Source of the DNA: Acorus gramineus
Taxonomy: Eukaryota > Streptophyta > Magnoliopsida > Acorales > Acoraceae
DNA length: 64,000 nt
Direction: 5' to 3'
Assembly: GCA_030737835.1 (NCBI GenBank)
Contig: CM060848.1
Span: 11,536,878 to 11,600,877 of the forward strand
Positions 44,711 through 56,814 of this stretch are shown here, one piece after another (position 1 is the stretch's first letter; each line of letters opens with the position of its first letter). The notes below the pieces were generated by a model. It did no database searches and was not told the origin of the DNA. It was given only the letters and a program-made list of their open reading frames with translations. Both the position numbers and the translations under genes were made by a program.

Positions 44711-45349
44711 AATAGTACTATAGTTAGGAATTTCTATCGAAAAGTTGATCAGAGATGCTTGCAAGAAATGTAACTGATTTTTGAATGTTGCTCAAGCCAA
44801 TGCTAATATAACATTAGCACTCTAAAAAGTTCTCCAGAAAACAATTTTAACATAAAAAAACAACAGATTCAGATAACATTAAATATGAAATCCAATAAGA
44901 AAAATGAAAACACATGAAAAAACAAACAATAACAATGTTACATCTAAATCAACTGACATTATAAATTGATCAATTGTTATTTCAGATCAGATCAGATGCT
45001 GAAAGTCCTCTAACAAATAAATCAAAGGTTCAAAAACGAGGAAAAAAATCTTCTGATCTGCTGATCTGCTTCTCTGTGTTCTTATAAAAAAAATTATATT
45101 GTTGAAAATTTTTTTATCGGTGATGATGGACGATTAACAATTCAATTGTCATAACAAAAAAAAAAAACGGTAATTGAAACTTCATTACTCCTTCCACATA
45201 AGGAAATTCTAACCGACCATTTAATGTGGAGAGTGATTATCGAAAACGATATCAAAGACATATTCGGTATTGTCACCTATGCTATCTCATGGGGATTACA
45301 GGCCTATAAGATGGGGCTTGTGAATCGTTTCCCTTTGGATAAGACTTAA

Positions 45350-46270
45350 GACCCCCTTTCAAATCAATTGGTAAACTGATTCAGTTTCAACAACTGTGAT
45401 TGATTTTTATAATAATCAAATGATAAAAAAAACTCTTCAAAAATCAATTTTTAATTTTAATTTTTAGTTTCATATTTTGATTTGTGTACATATAAGTTAA
45501 CAAAATAGTTTTCATAAATATGTTAAATGAAAAAGAAACCAATTTTTAAAATTATTTTCAAATGGTGCACGTAGAATCCATGTGTGAGACAATGAGAGTG
45601 TTGTATCATATAAGTGGTGCAAAAAAGTGAGCAGCACAATATAAGGTCAGCAAGTGAAGTTTTCTACTTAAACTTCAATTAAAATGAAAACATTTGACAC
45701 TCCCTTATTAGCTTATAAAAATTTTCTGTGTTTGTCTTACCGGGGATCGATGATTCATGTGTTTTGTGTTTTGTGTTTTAATGCACTGTCATTTTGAGAA
45801 CATGAAAGAGGAGTGTAAGAGAGGTTTGAATCTTGTTTAAAAGTGAAGATGCGAAGTGGAGGTGCAAAAGCAAAGTATAAACAAAGGTTATGCAGAGCAT
45901 CTAATCTCTTCTTCAGTTCTTGATAGACAAAGTGGTTTTGGTTTTGCTTGTATAAGCAAAATGAAGCTTTAAGGGCCAAGGCTAATAAATATAACTATAG
46001 AATATTTAGTGAAATCTAGGTAGGTTCATAGAGTGACGTAGGAAACATAAGTTATTGGATTTTGAGTTTATGTTGTTCAAAATTTAAATAACTTCAGTGG
46101 GCAATCTATGACTTCGATAAATTTGGAGTGACTTTAATCACATGTACGGGTGTTGAAACCATCATTTATGTGATATATGTTATTGTAGAATACAGAAGAT
46201 CTAGGTGTATCCAGTATGGGCATGATTGTATGTTTTAAGAAATCTTGACTTTAGTTCTCAATAACCATAA
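45350..46270. other. Unassigned AT-rich sequence
   Basis: No supported gene or repeat boundary is seen. Confidence 0.4.
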
Positions 46271-46274
46271 CACA

Positions 46275-46455
46275 ATTATTTAGGGCTTACCTATAAAAAT
46301 GATAGGTCTTGATACGGGTCTTAGCGCTAACTTACCCTCATATGTGTTGAAAAAAATTTAAAAAAATCATGTGGGACTGAGACACACAGGTGGAGATAGC
46401 CTACCCAGCTAAACCAAAATATCAGCTACGAGAGGTCCTTCTAATAAATAAAAAA
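46275..46455 (+). mobile_element. SINE-like element, family copy 2
   Basis: Homologous with 10469-10660 over its length (GATAGGTCTTGATACGGGTC; CTTACCCTCAT; GTGGGACTGAGA; CTACCCAGCT) and ends in an A-rich tail. No TSD was resolved. Confidence 0.5.
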
Positions 46456-46754
46456 AATGAGAATGAATGCCAAACTGATTCTAAATCATTGTTTATCGTC
46501 TTGTCCCACCTGATTTATATTTTTTTACATTTATTTTATCTAAGCAAGAGCTCAAGTTCATTCATTAATATAAAAATGTTTATATCCTATAATCTTTTTA
46601 GTGAGAACTGTTATTTTAAGTTATTTACTATACCAAATAGATTTTTTTATTAATTAATCACTTATTATCATATACATAGAGAGTAATAATAATGAAACCT
46701 TTAATTCTATTACAGAGAGACTAACAGCCTTTATATAATAATACATACCGGATA

Positions 46755-46772
46755 GTGTTACACGTGTAACAC
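46755..46772. other. 18-bp perfect palindrome with a G-box core
   Basis: GTGTTACACGTGTAACAC reads the same on both strands and contains CACGTG, the bZIP/bHLH-binding G-box. No adjacent gene is evident. Confidence 0.6.
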
Positions 46773-47412
46773 ACTAACAAACTAATATAATAATAAACTA
46801 ATAAGTAATCTAACACATACTAAATGAAAATTTATATTCTAACAATTAAATTTCAACTAAAAAGTTATAGAATTTATTTTTGAGCTTACTAAACACAACA
46901 TAAATACAAAACCAAAAAAAATATTACTTTTTTGCCCTAAATCACTAAAGCACCATCTTTTTCATCCCTCATTTAGCACTAGAAAAATGTCAAATTTTTT
47001 AATTTTTTAAAATATTAAAGTACATAATTTCACAAAAAAAAATATATATATATATATACTGAAGTGATTGAATGTGCATAATTTTTATATTTTTTTAATT
47101 TAATATTATTTAATCAAATATTTCATATACCGAGATAATGCTACGAACAATGACCGAGTCTATCAGCATCTTTCCTAATAGTAAAGATCCGAAGATGAAA
47201 GGTTATGCAAAAATAAAATTTTGACACTGAGTGGATGTGTAGTTCAATTATTAATTTTCTTAAAATCTCATCTATTTTTCAAAACCGTCATTTCAGGAGA
47301 TTTTAAAATGTCAAGGAATTAAGAAATATAGCATTGAAAATCTATCTAAATAAAGATCCAAACAAGAGGACATTCATCTAAATGAGACACGAGATATAAT
47401 TACCACAATACT

Positions 47413-47438
47413 TAATAATAATAATAATAATAATAATA
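47413..47438 (+). repeat. (AAT)n microsatellite
   Basis: About eight consecutive trinucleotide units. Confidence 0.9.
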
Positions 47439-47951
47439 TTGTCTTACGTGCTTCAAACACCTAAGCCAGAAACAGTTGGGCTATAAAAAGTGGACAAAAA
47501 GCAAATTATCAACTCAATCATCAACCATTCAATCTTTGACACCTCTTGGCATCATAGTTAAGATTGGAGGGGTCCACCATAAAGAACCACTGATTCGATG
47601 GTCCTTTCCAGATCATCAACCACCTTTGTTTGTTAATGTTTCTCACATTCCCACTTTTCAGACAGTTTTCAGATTATGATGACAATCACGTAAATAACAT
47701 CAAAATCGATGGGCTCTTTTGCATGTTCTTTGTCGTGTTCATTGGTTTATTTATTTGTTCTCACCAGTACTTTTTTGTTTTATTTTTTTATTTTTGATGG
47801 ATTCAGTCAAAGCTGAAAAATCTCCACAAAGAGGAAAGAATGATTTCAACTGGGTTTTTGTTTCGTTGCAATAATTTTTAGATTCGCGTGGGTTTGAAGC
47901 GGCTGTTCTCTCTCTATTTAAAGAGGAAATCCATCGATACTTGGCGTCTTG

Positions 47952-48519
47952 GTGAGCTTCTTTTCCCTTCTTTTGGTCTCTTGGAAGTGTTTTTAATATG
48001 TCAAAACTGTTTTTTTCGATCTGGGTTTTCATGGGTCTGGTGTTCTTTTAAAATTTTTGAATCATTGGTTTTGAATTTGCGGAGATTTTGGTGAATTTTG
48101 GAGTTTGTGTTGTGTTTGTGAAGATGGAAATCTCGGGCTCGAAGTGGGTCTGATTTGATTTTTGTCAAAACTGTTTTTTTCGATCTGGGTTTTGATTTGT
48201 CTGGTCTAAAATTTGTTTTTTCAGTTAATTTTGAATCATTGGTTTTGAATTTGAGTAGATTTTGGTGGATTTTGAAGTTGGTGGTGTGTTTATGGAGATG
48301 AAATCTTAGTCTCGAAGTGGGTCTGATTTGATTTTTTTTCTGCTGATCCGATTCGATTGGAAAAGAAAGCGTTTTTAGATTTTCTATTTTCTATGATGTT
48401 GTGATTTTTCATTTTTAGATTTTGGTTGTGTTGTAATATTAGAAACATGAGTTTGAAATCAAAATTGATTCTATCTGAATGAAGATGACTCAGTGAGTAG
48501 TGTTTTGAATCTGTAGCAG
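47952..48519 (+). other. Inferred 5' UTR intron of MUB, with a 164-bp tandem duplication
   Basis: Donor CTTG|GTGAGC at 47951/47952 and acceptor CTGTAGCAG at 48519. Inside, two copies offset by 164 bp start TCAAAACTGTTTTTTTCGAT at 48001 and 48165. Confidence 0.6.
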
Positions 48520-48580
48520 AAGTGGAACTCCTTTTGGGGTTGAAGGTTTATGAGAATTTGATTTGGGTAGGAGATTCACT

Positions 48581-51560
48581 ATGGCGAAAGAGGATCACAT
48601 TGAAGTCAAATTTAGACTTTTCGATGGCACTGACATTGGGCCAAACAAATATGATCCATCAACAACCATTGGATCCCTCAAAGAAATTATAGTGACCCGG
48701 TGGCCTCAAGGTCTGATCTTTCTCTTCTCTGACTTATGAAATTGTTTTTTTCTATGATTCAATGTGAATTCCTGATACCTATTATTAGTTCAGATTATGG
48801 CATTGTTTTGTTCTTAATCAGGTTGTACTTCAGATGAATTGCTTTTGCATTTGTCCATATCCATATTTCTATTCAGTCTTCAAATTTCTTTTTTAGATCT
48901 CTATTTATATGGTCATTCAATCAGTTGCACAAGTTGTTAAACCCAATTGTTGCCTTCATTTGGAAATTGTGATAAGGATATGTTAAATTTTACATGTTAA
49001 TGACTGATTGACTGGTGAATGTCCTGCAAAGCCCTCCAAGTGTGATAGTTATCTGTTATCTTGTATCTGATGTAAAAAAGTTAGGTTGTCAGTGATTTTG
49101 TGATCTTGTTTAACTTGATTGGTAGGCCTGCTATGCTATCATATTAGATCAGTGAAGGGAGAAATAATTGGTTTACAGAAGTCATTTAAGAAATTAGAAG
49201 GAAAAATAAAGAGACCTTGATGGTCATATCATTCAACTTGTGAACACGAGACATGTATTTGCAAGCTGTCACTTTTGGCATTTTGTTCCAGTCAGAATAA
49301 CTGATGAATATCTTTTCGATAAGTAACATGGTTGAGCATGACAAATATGTCGTTTCGGGTACATAAAACTGAACTCTACCTATACGTCGGATAATATGTA
49401 AAATCTGATTTGTAAAGTATATTTTTTGAATATTAGCATGCTAGCATGCCCTAGTCACAGAACTCTGATCAACAATAATTCAAGAATGGGATTGGAGAAT
49501 GTATTAGACAGCTTTGAAGGCATAAAAACTCGAATATGATTGATATGTATTAGGTAAAACCAAGTTACATAATATGGAGAAATTTTTTTCTCTTTCTTCT
49601 ATAGAAATTTGTTTAATGATTTAGCTTTTCATTCTTAATATAATGCCGTGGACTGTATGAAATGTCACAAAATGTTGTCTATTTGTTCTTCAGTTTTGTT
49701 CTATGTTCGTATAACAGTGTTGCGTGTTGTTCTTGTTTTAATTTAGACCTATGCTTTTTGTGAAATATATTTTAGACCTAAACTATTACCGAATAACTGA
49801 CCCATAGAGGTCGATAAGTTGATTCCTCCCCTGAACTTTGAAAATTTGTAATCTCCTCCCCCCCGCTATTCGTAATGAACTGATCATCAGCTGTGCCATT
49901 TCTGGCTCACTCCCTGGTTATTACATCTTGGAATAATGTTTGGGGCAGTCTTATATGCACACACTCTCTTTTGACAGTTCCCACATGATTTGATTTTTTT
50001 GGATGTGTATACTTGTGTAATGAATCAGATACCTTTATTTAAAAAATGAAATATATACTCTAATGAATTGTATATACCCCCTTACTCAAAAAAACGAAAG
50101 ATCACATGCTTCTTCTGATGAAGCATATACCTTATAGGCAAAAAAAAGATTGTGCCCTGGGATGTATACAAGACTACATGTAACAATCCCTACTCTTTTT
50201 TGTCCACTGGGTGTACTTCTCACATTCTCATTTATAAGAAATCTGAAGAACTCAGGAAGAGCGTGAAACTTATATGTATATGACATCTCTCTGATTGAGG
50301 AAAATAGCCAATTTATTATTTTGACAAATGTGCTGCTTATGCAGTTACCTTGCATCTAGTATGTATAACATATAGTGTAGGTTACATTTGTAATCCTTCA
50401 CCCATTCTTTTCTCAAAAGTATGCTATTATGTTTCATTTGGTTAAAGAAATGCTGAAATTTTTTCCATCTGTTATGCAATCTTTCCACTGAACAATTATT
50501 AGTAGTATATATCTTTGAGGAAAATTTTGCAAAATGTACAAATTCTTGGAGTGGGTGAACATGCCCAACCTGGGTTCAATTGGCATGGTTTCATTTTATT
50601 TATTTAGATTTTACAGAGCTGAAAATGAAAACAATCATGCTTGTTTTGGTTTTTGTTTGGCAGACAAAGAAAATGGACCTAAAACAATACATGATGTGAA
50701 GCTCATTAATGCGGGGAAGATACTAGAGAACAATAGAACACTTGGGGAATCCAGGGTACCAGTGGCAGAGCTTCCTGGTGGAGTCATAACTATGCACGTC
50801 GTGGTCCGGCCACCATTATCTGACAAAAATAATGGTACTTAAAACAACTTATTTTTATTCATTTATCTTAACTTTTATCTATACCTTCTATTACAATCCG
50901 TCTTTCATCTCTATAGACCCTCTTCAGCGATGAGTTAAGATTTTTGGTTAAGTATACCATGATATAGGGTATAGTAATACCCTTAAACATTTTTTATCTT
51001 TAGAAAGTTAATAAAGTAGCTATGTTATGTAAATTACTATTATTTTTGGTTGCATTAGGTATAATCTGGACATCTTTTTTAAATACTAATTTTACCCCCA
51101 AGTGAATAGAGGATGACTGATGCACATATTTTCTGTTTATTAATATTTCATTTGAGAGTACTATTTCATCTTTATATCATGATTATACCAAAAACTGTAT
51201 TCTAATAACATATATGTTCCCAACATTTTTATTGTTAAAGGGTATTAGAACACCTATTTTATATTAATATCATGATTATACCAGTTAACATACTACTGTC
51301 AAAGGGGGTCTACATGGTGGTATTTACTGCTGCAAAAATATTTGGACATCCATACATCACATGAAGCTCGAATCCCGTGATATCATATTGAGGGACTTGA
51401 AGCACACAATCTTTGATGTATCCTAATAACGCTCTCCTTTTATCATTTTTTTACGGCATTGACAGTCATGCCATTTCCTCACCTATCTTATTGTTATGCG
51501 GCAGACAAAATCCCAGACAATAAACCAAAGAAGAGCAGATGTGCTTGTTCAGTTATGTGA
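48581..51560 (+). CDS. MUB: Membrane-anchored ubiquitin-fold protein (MUB)
   Basis: Three coding exons: 48581-48710, 50664-50834 and 51505-51560. Junctions are CTCAAG|GTCTGA, GGCAG|ACAAAG, AATG|GTACTT and GGCAG|ACAAAA, all phase 1. They give 118 residues, within the family's usual 117-120. MUBs are ubiquitin-like proteins that are lipid-anchored to the plasma membrane and bind a subset of group VI E2 enzymes, docking the ubiquitin machinery there. Conserved features are the first beta hairpin IEVKFRLFDGTDIGP (7-21), TIGSLKEII, DKENGPKTIHDVKLINAGKI (44-63), LENNRTLGE and LPGGVITMHVVV. The C-terminus is CACSVM: CSVM is a CaaX box favouring farnesylation, and the Cys two residues upstream of the CaaX Cys is a likely palmitoylation site. 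There is no exposed Gly-Gly end, as expected for a MUB. Introns are 1,953 and 670 bp. The gene appears intact. Confidence 0.96.
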
Positions 51561-52032
51561 TGGCGAGCGAGGCATATCGAGATGCTTTGCTGCTCAACTC
51601 TGTTGTGTCACTTGTATTTTTTTTTTTTTTTTTTCAATTCATTGGTCAACAAAATTCAAACTCAATATCAGCACAGGTTATATACAACTTGAAGATCAAA
51701 TCTTGTGGAAGTTATTTTTGGCATCTGAAAAATACATTGGTGCCTACCAATCCTGCTCACAGGGGTTCTTTGTTGAAAAAATCTGCTGCTTTGTGACACC
51801 AATAGGTTTGATTAAGAGAAGGGGAGAAAAAAAAAATGTGAAAGTGTAGTAGCATTGATGTTTGTTGGTTTTCAGATGTATAAATGGGAGTCACAGCCAG
51901 TGAATACAGTTTTTTTTATTTATATATCTCTCTCTATTTTGGAGATTGAATAATTTTTTGTCATAATTATTGCATGGTGCAAAAGCTATGAAATTTGTGG
52001 GAAGCTCTATATTTTTTTTTTTTGTTAGGTAA

Positions 52033-52730
52033 GAGCATCTCCAATCCTATACAAAAAGGAGGGAAATGAAAGTAAGACCTAGATTTATACGGAGTCAGAC
52101 TTTAAATCACATACCACTTACTCAAACATTTACTCAAGTTTAAATTTGAGTAAAAATCAACCAAAACCCTCTCCAACCATTTACCCATACTAAATCAAGC
52201 TTTTCCTTAAATCTTTACCAAAATCAAGGGAGATCTAAATCTTTACCCAAATTTTTAACATCTCTTTTTTTCTTTATCTCTACATTTTCTTTCAATGTGA
52301 TATTTTTTTTTCATTCAACTCCACCTTTAGTTGAATTATATTAGATGTCTTCCTCCCCTCAAAATTTTCACCATCTCTTGAAACCAAACCAAAAAAAAAA
52401 AAAGTGTTCTTCTTTCGTAAGTCTTTATCTTTGTTTTTTAATTTCTTATTTTTACTTTAATAAAAAAAATTATTTTTATCTTTTTCAAACAATTGAATGA
52501 TTATAATTTTTAAATTTAAATATCTTTAAGGAAAAAAATTGAGTAGTAAAAATGCTTGAGGAAAGATTTTGAAAATGTTTATAGGAAATAATTAAAAGAA
52601 GATATAAATTTTTTAAAAGATTTGAGTAAAATACAAAATGATGGTTGGAGACACATCATATCAAATCAAGCTTTTACTTAAATTTTAAGTAAAATTTAAG
52701 TATAGGTTTGAGTAAGTGTCGAAGATGACC
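52033..52730. mobile_element. Harbinger-type MITE (698 bp)
   Basis: Ends GAGCATCTCCAATCC and, from the right, GGTCATCTTCGACAC are inverted with mismatches. TAA flanks both sides (52030-52032 and 52731-52733). GAGCATCTCCAA is a widespread MITE terminus in plants. The interior is AT-rich and non-coding. Confidence 0.7.
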
Positions 52731-52739
52731 TAAGTGATT

Positions 52740-53455
52740 TTTTTTTAATGATGAAATCTACTCTAATGAGTTCAATTAGAAATCATTGAATATTAAACTA
52801 GAAATTGTGAGAGTGATAAATTAATATAAATGTTTCTAGTGTTGGTAGTGGTGGATGGGATGCCGTGAATAGAACCAAGACTTCAAATAGAAATCTATTT
52901 CTGCAGAATTTAATGCTAGGTCCTAGTTCACTTGGGTTTTTTTTATCAATATTCTGTTCATCATAGTTGGTGCAAACGCGGGTGAAAATTTGCTTTGAGT
53001 TATCAAGAAAACAAATTTACAGTATTCCCGTACACACGATTTGGTAAGGGTAAATATTGTCTTAAGAAGAGCAATTGACTCAAAGGGTTCAATTGAAGTT
53101 TTGGTCCTATTCACATCATCACATCCAACAGGTAGTAGAAGCTTTTATGTTTTATTTATGTGAGAGATAAAGCAACTTTTGATTAGCCGAAGAACATCTA
53201 CAAACTATGAAACATGATCAGAGATATCGTCATATAGATCACCCATAATTAATCTTGTTATTTTAAAAAACTAAGAATATAGAATTATACAAATGCTTTC
53301 TCTGACAGTTATTTTAACCTCCATTTAATGGAAAACCATCCCTCCTGAAACCCATCCAATATATTTTTACAAACCTACAAAACCACCCCTAATGAATACT
53401 AATGTGTGGCTAATATAAAATCACCCCCAACCCATTTCTCTCTCTCCTACCCATC
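52740..53455. other. Unassigned AT-rich sequence
   Basis: No gene or repeat boundary is seen. Confidence 0.4.
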
Positions 53456-53460
53456 TCCAT

Positions 53461-54036
53461 CTATTTGCCCTTCCAATCACCGTCCATGACGCATGACGTC
53501 CACAACGCCCGTCTATCACCGTCCTTTGTTCTAACAGGCGTTGTGGACAGCACAAGCGTTGACGAGGGATTGGTCGGAGGAGTACCAGTGGCAGACAGAG
53601 GAGGAGGAGGGCGGACAGGGGTGGAGGAGTCGAAGGGAGCCTTCATCGAAGGAGAAGCCGCCAGATTGGAAGAGGGTGCTGTGGGGGAGGGGGAAGGCGG
53701 AGGAGTAGAAGGTGTCGGAGAGGATGGTGGGGTTGAGGAGGAGGGATTGGGCGGTGTAGTCGGAGGAGGAAGAGGAGCAGAGGGTGGAGGGGAGGGGGAG
53801 AAAGGAGGGGCCGAGGTGCGGTTGAAGATGAGGACCTTGCGGAGGATCGGAGTTGCATGTGCTTCGCGGAGATGTTGATGCTTGTGCGGAGGAGACTCCA
53901 TTCTCCAATGTTGCAGTCGGTTGAGGTGGAGGAGATTGGGAGGAGCAAGAGGGATCGGTGATTGTGGTGATTTCCTGTAAGGATCGACACCCCCAAATGT
54001 CAACATATTTAAATCTTGTCTATCATGATAATGCAA
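53461..54036 (-). other. Proline/serine-rich open frame, status uncertain
   Basis: A 191-codon minus-strand frame has a Pro-rich block (SAPPFSPSPPPSAPLPPPTT onward) and RKVLIFNRTSAPP. The latter slightly recalls the extracellular Pro-rich start of class I formins, but there is no signal peptide, transmembrane segment or FH2 domain. Three other long frames overlap it, as expected of a purine/pyrimidine-biased GC-rich stretch. It may be a decayed gene fragment or chance. Confidence 0.25.
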
Positions 54037-54532
54037 ACATATGACAGAAAATAAGTGTCAAGTTCTGTGTGAATCCATACTCCAGTTGTCAAAAGATGAT
54101 GATTCTATCTATAATTGTTTTGTTGAACACGTAATAGAAAACAAATGTCTTATTCTATATGCATCGACACATGAGATGTTGACCGATGAAGATTATGTTG
54201 GCATTTGTTCTATCGAACATGGCTGTACAGTAGGAGGGGGTGGATTTGGTTTTAAATGGGGTGACATTAGTAGGAGTGATTTTCCTTTGATTTCAGAGTA
54301 CATAAAAACGGTAGATAATGGGATGGTTTTCTTATTGTATGGGATGGGTATATAACTCCCATTTTCTCATATGAGTGGTACTCAAGGTATTTAAAAGAAA
54401 GATGTTATACACAGTCCATGCAATTTCAAAGTAACTGTCATTACGCATAACGAGGTGTATAATTTGTTGGATAAAGCATTCTCTCGTCTACGAGAGCTCC
54501 TCAGTAAATGAGGCCTTGGTGGGGGAATCTTA

Positions 54533-54854
54533 AGCCCCATTTGATTGGGAATTTGGGGTGAAATAAATGAGGATAAGATAAAATAATGATAAAATTGATA
54601 TTTAAAAGACTAAAATAAATGAGAATATGTTTATCAATATTAACTGATATACGATTGTATAATTGTTCCTGCTACCTCCTATAATTAAATTATTCTAGAT
54701 TATTCAACCCATTTGAACATGTGAACTTCACTGTTGAATCAACTTTCATCGCCTCTTATAAATCAATGACCCACAAGTAAAATCATTTTTTTACCTTTTA
54801 TAAATATTTATTCACATCTTATCCACAATTTATCCATAATCAACCAAACTAAAA
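54533..54854. mobile_element. Tourist-like MITE, family shared with 28.2 kb
   Basis: Starts near CCCCATTTGATTGGGAAT and ends near CCATAATCAACCAAACT, roughly inverted. Internal TTCACTGTTGAATCAACTTT and GCCTCTTATAAATC match the copy at 28.2-28.6 kb. Confidence 0.6.
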
Positions 54855-54863
54855 TAATTATAA

Positions 54864-55398
54864 GGGAAAAATCCATATAACCCCCTATAAACTGACTGAA
54901 ATCTATATAACCCCCTGACTTTTCTTAAAATCCATATAACCCCCTGAAAACACCTAGTAAATCCAAATAACCCCCTAAATAAAATTTACGTTTATAGATG
55001 ATGAATATTTTGTGAATATTATGTTTGATTAATCCTAATAAAAAACACAGTACACCAAAAAAATCCTACAATATGTTAAAAATGCAAAAAATCTTATATA
55101 AATAATGATTTTACCATCCAGATAGGGTTTTATAATATATCCATAAAAAGTAAAATTATCATTTTTATAGGATTTTTCATATTTCTGACCCATTGTAATG
55201 GTTTTTTAGTATATTGTGTTTTCAGTCAAGATTAACCAAATAAAAAATTCACAAGATATTCATCATTTATTAATAAAAATTTTATTTAAGGGGTTATGTA
55301 GATTTACTAGTTATTTTCAAAGGATTATATGGATTTAAAAAAAAATCAAAGGATTATGAATTTCAATTAGATTTCAGGAGGTTGTATGGATTTTTTTC
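54864..55398. mobile_element. Mutator-type MITE (535 bp) with perfect 9-bp TSD
   Basis: TIRs are GGGAAAAATCCATATAACCC and, from the other end, GAAAAAAATCCATACAACCT. TAATTATAA flanks both sides (54855-54863 and 55399-55407). The motif ATCCATATAACCCCCTGA is repeated three times near the left end and echoed inverted at the right. Confidence 0.88.
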
Positions 55399-55407
55399 TA
55401 ATTATAA

Positions 55408-56120
55408 ACATCATAATAACTTAATTCTCCGCCCAAAAAATAACGCAATCAATAACCTCATTGAACAAAAGCTTTCCAATTGAGTTCGTTTTCTTTTGTC
55501 AACATGCTAATACTTGTGTACTTTTTTATTTTTCTTATTTGTTTTTGTTTTTCTCTTTCCTTCTATCATCTAATTTATAGCGCACTACGAATCCAGTCAA
55601 TGAAATCACATCAACACATCTACCTTTCGTTTCAAAAAAAACAAAAAAATGCTTACAATTGTGTTTGCAACAACCTTCATGGAACCAAAAGAGCACAGCA
55701 TGCATGCATGATTGTTGTCAGTGCCATATAAGGACATCTTGGAATCATCAATCCTATGATTAGATTCCAAGATACATCATTTCTTAAAACAAGTGTAAAA
55801 GTACTAAATTCCAATGATTTTTTTATTCATAAAACATAGAAACTAAACCAGTGTTAAAAAAAAGGGATTTGGGCATGCCCATGACCTTGATCATCCCATT
55901 AGTTTGTCTAATTTTGCACCCAATTTCATTTTTGAGTCATGCTGCAGTCCAAGTAGCCTACAAAATTTTAATATGTTCATTACAGATATCCTAATTCCAG
56001 TATGGCACTATCAGTCTAGAATTCAAAGTAACCAAACTACAAAAACCTGTTCTATGATTGTGCCAATCAATAGCATCACCACCTTGTAGACAAACATATT
56101 CTACCACTGAAGATCATCAT
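55408..56120. other. Unassigned sequence with a small hairpin
   Basis: ATCTTGGAATC (55736-55746) is inverted as GATTCCAAGAT about 17 bases later. No gene is visible. Confidence 0.35.
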
Positions 56121-56814
56121 GTATAAGAGGCCGTTTGGTTCGACCTCTTTTAAGCACTTATTCAGCTTAAAGCTGAAAATCAGTGCTTATTAGGTTACAT
56201 GAATGTTTGGTTCAATCTCAAATAAGAGCTAATAAATTTCTGCCTTCAGTACATATACCCCTCAAATATTCAGTGCATTGAAAGTCACTTTTTTTTCCCT
56301 CAATCGCCTTACGCTAATTGGAATCCGACGTGAAAAGACCATACTACCCTAGCTACTTTCAACTATTTACAAGCAGTATATAACCTGTGTTTTCAACTTC
56401 CTCTCTCTCCTCACCCCTTTCTCTGCGATGCTAGCGAAAGAAGCCCCCTAAACCCTAATCACAGGATTTCGCCCAGACAGTCGCTGAACACCCGATCGAA
56501 CGCCGTTTTTATCTTCGGATCTCCTCCTCTTCAGATCTCCTCTCCGGCCAACGCTTGAGGTAATACCCACATGTTTCTGTAGGTTTTCATTATTTCTAAA
56601 TGTCATTCCCTTTTTCATTGTGGGTTCGTTGTTTGTGCTTTTGTAGGCTTTCATTGATTTGTTTCTTTAGGCTTTCATTGATCTATTTTGTGTGTGCTTT
56701 TGTTGTGTATTGGCTTGATAAAGTTATTATTAATGTAGCATATATCGGAATAGAGCATCTGACATGAACTTTTTCAAGTCCACAACTATATGTATTTGAG
56801 CTTGTTTTATTCCA

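Larger units (their letters stand above)
42580..45340. mobile_element. Mutator-like element with ATGTAAC arrays
   Basis: The left end (CTTGCTACATAAGCCC, then ATTCATAAG and TAGGTGTCA) resembles the element end at 23.0 kb. The complement of the right end (CACAAGCCCCATCTTATAGG, then ATAGGTGACAATA) aligns with the left end. Between 43150 and 44450 ATGTAAC or its complement recurs very often. It contains two short coding remnants described separately. No TSD was resolved, so boundaries are approximate. Confidence 0.55.

Noticed and set aside
50534-50842. A 102-codon frame starting at 50534 as an independent gene.
   Set aside because: Its second half is MUB exon 2; the first half is intron sequence before the acceptor at 50663.
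51496-51849. A 117-codon frame covering MUB exon 3 in another phase.
   Set aside because: The phase set by exons 1 and 2 gives the conserved CACSVM end and stop at 51560; this frame runs on into 3' UTR poly-T.
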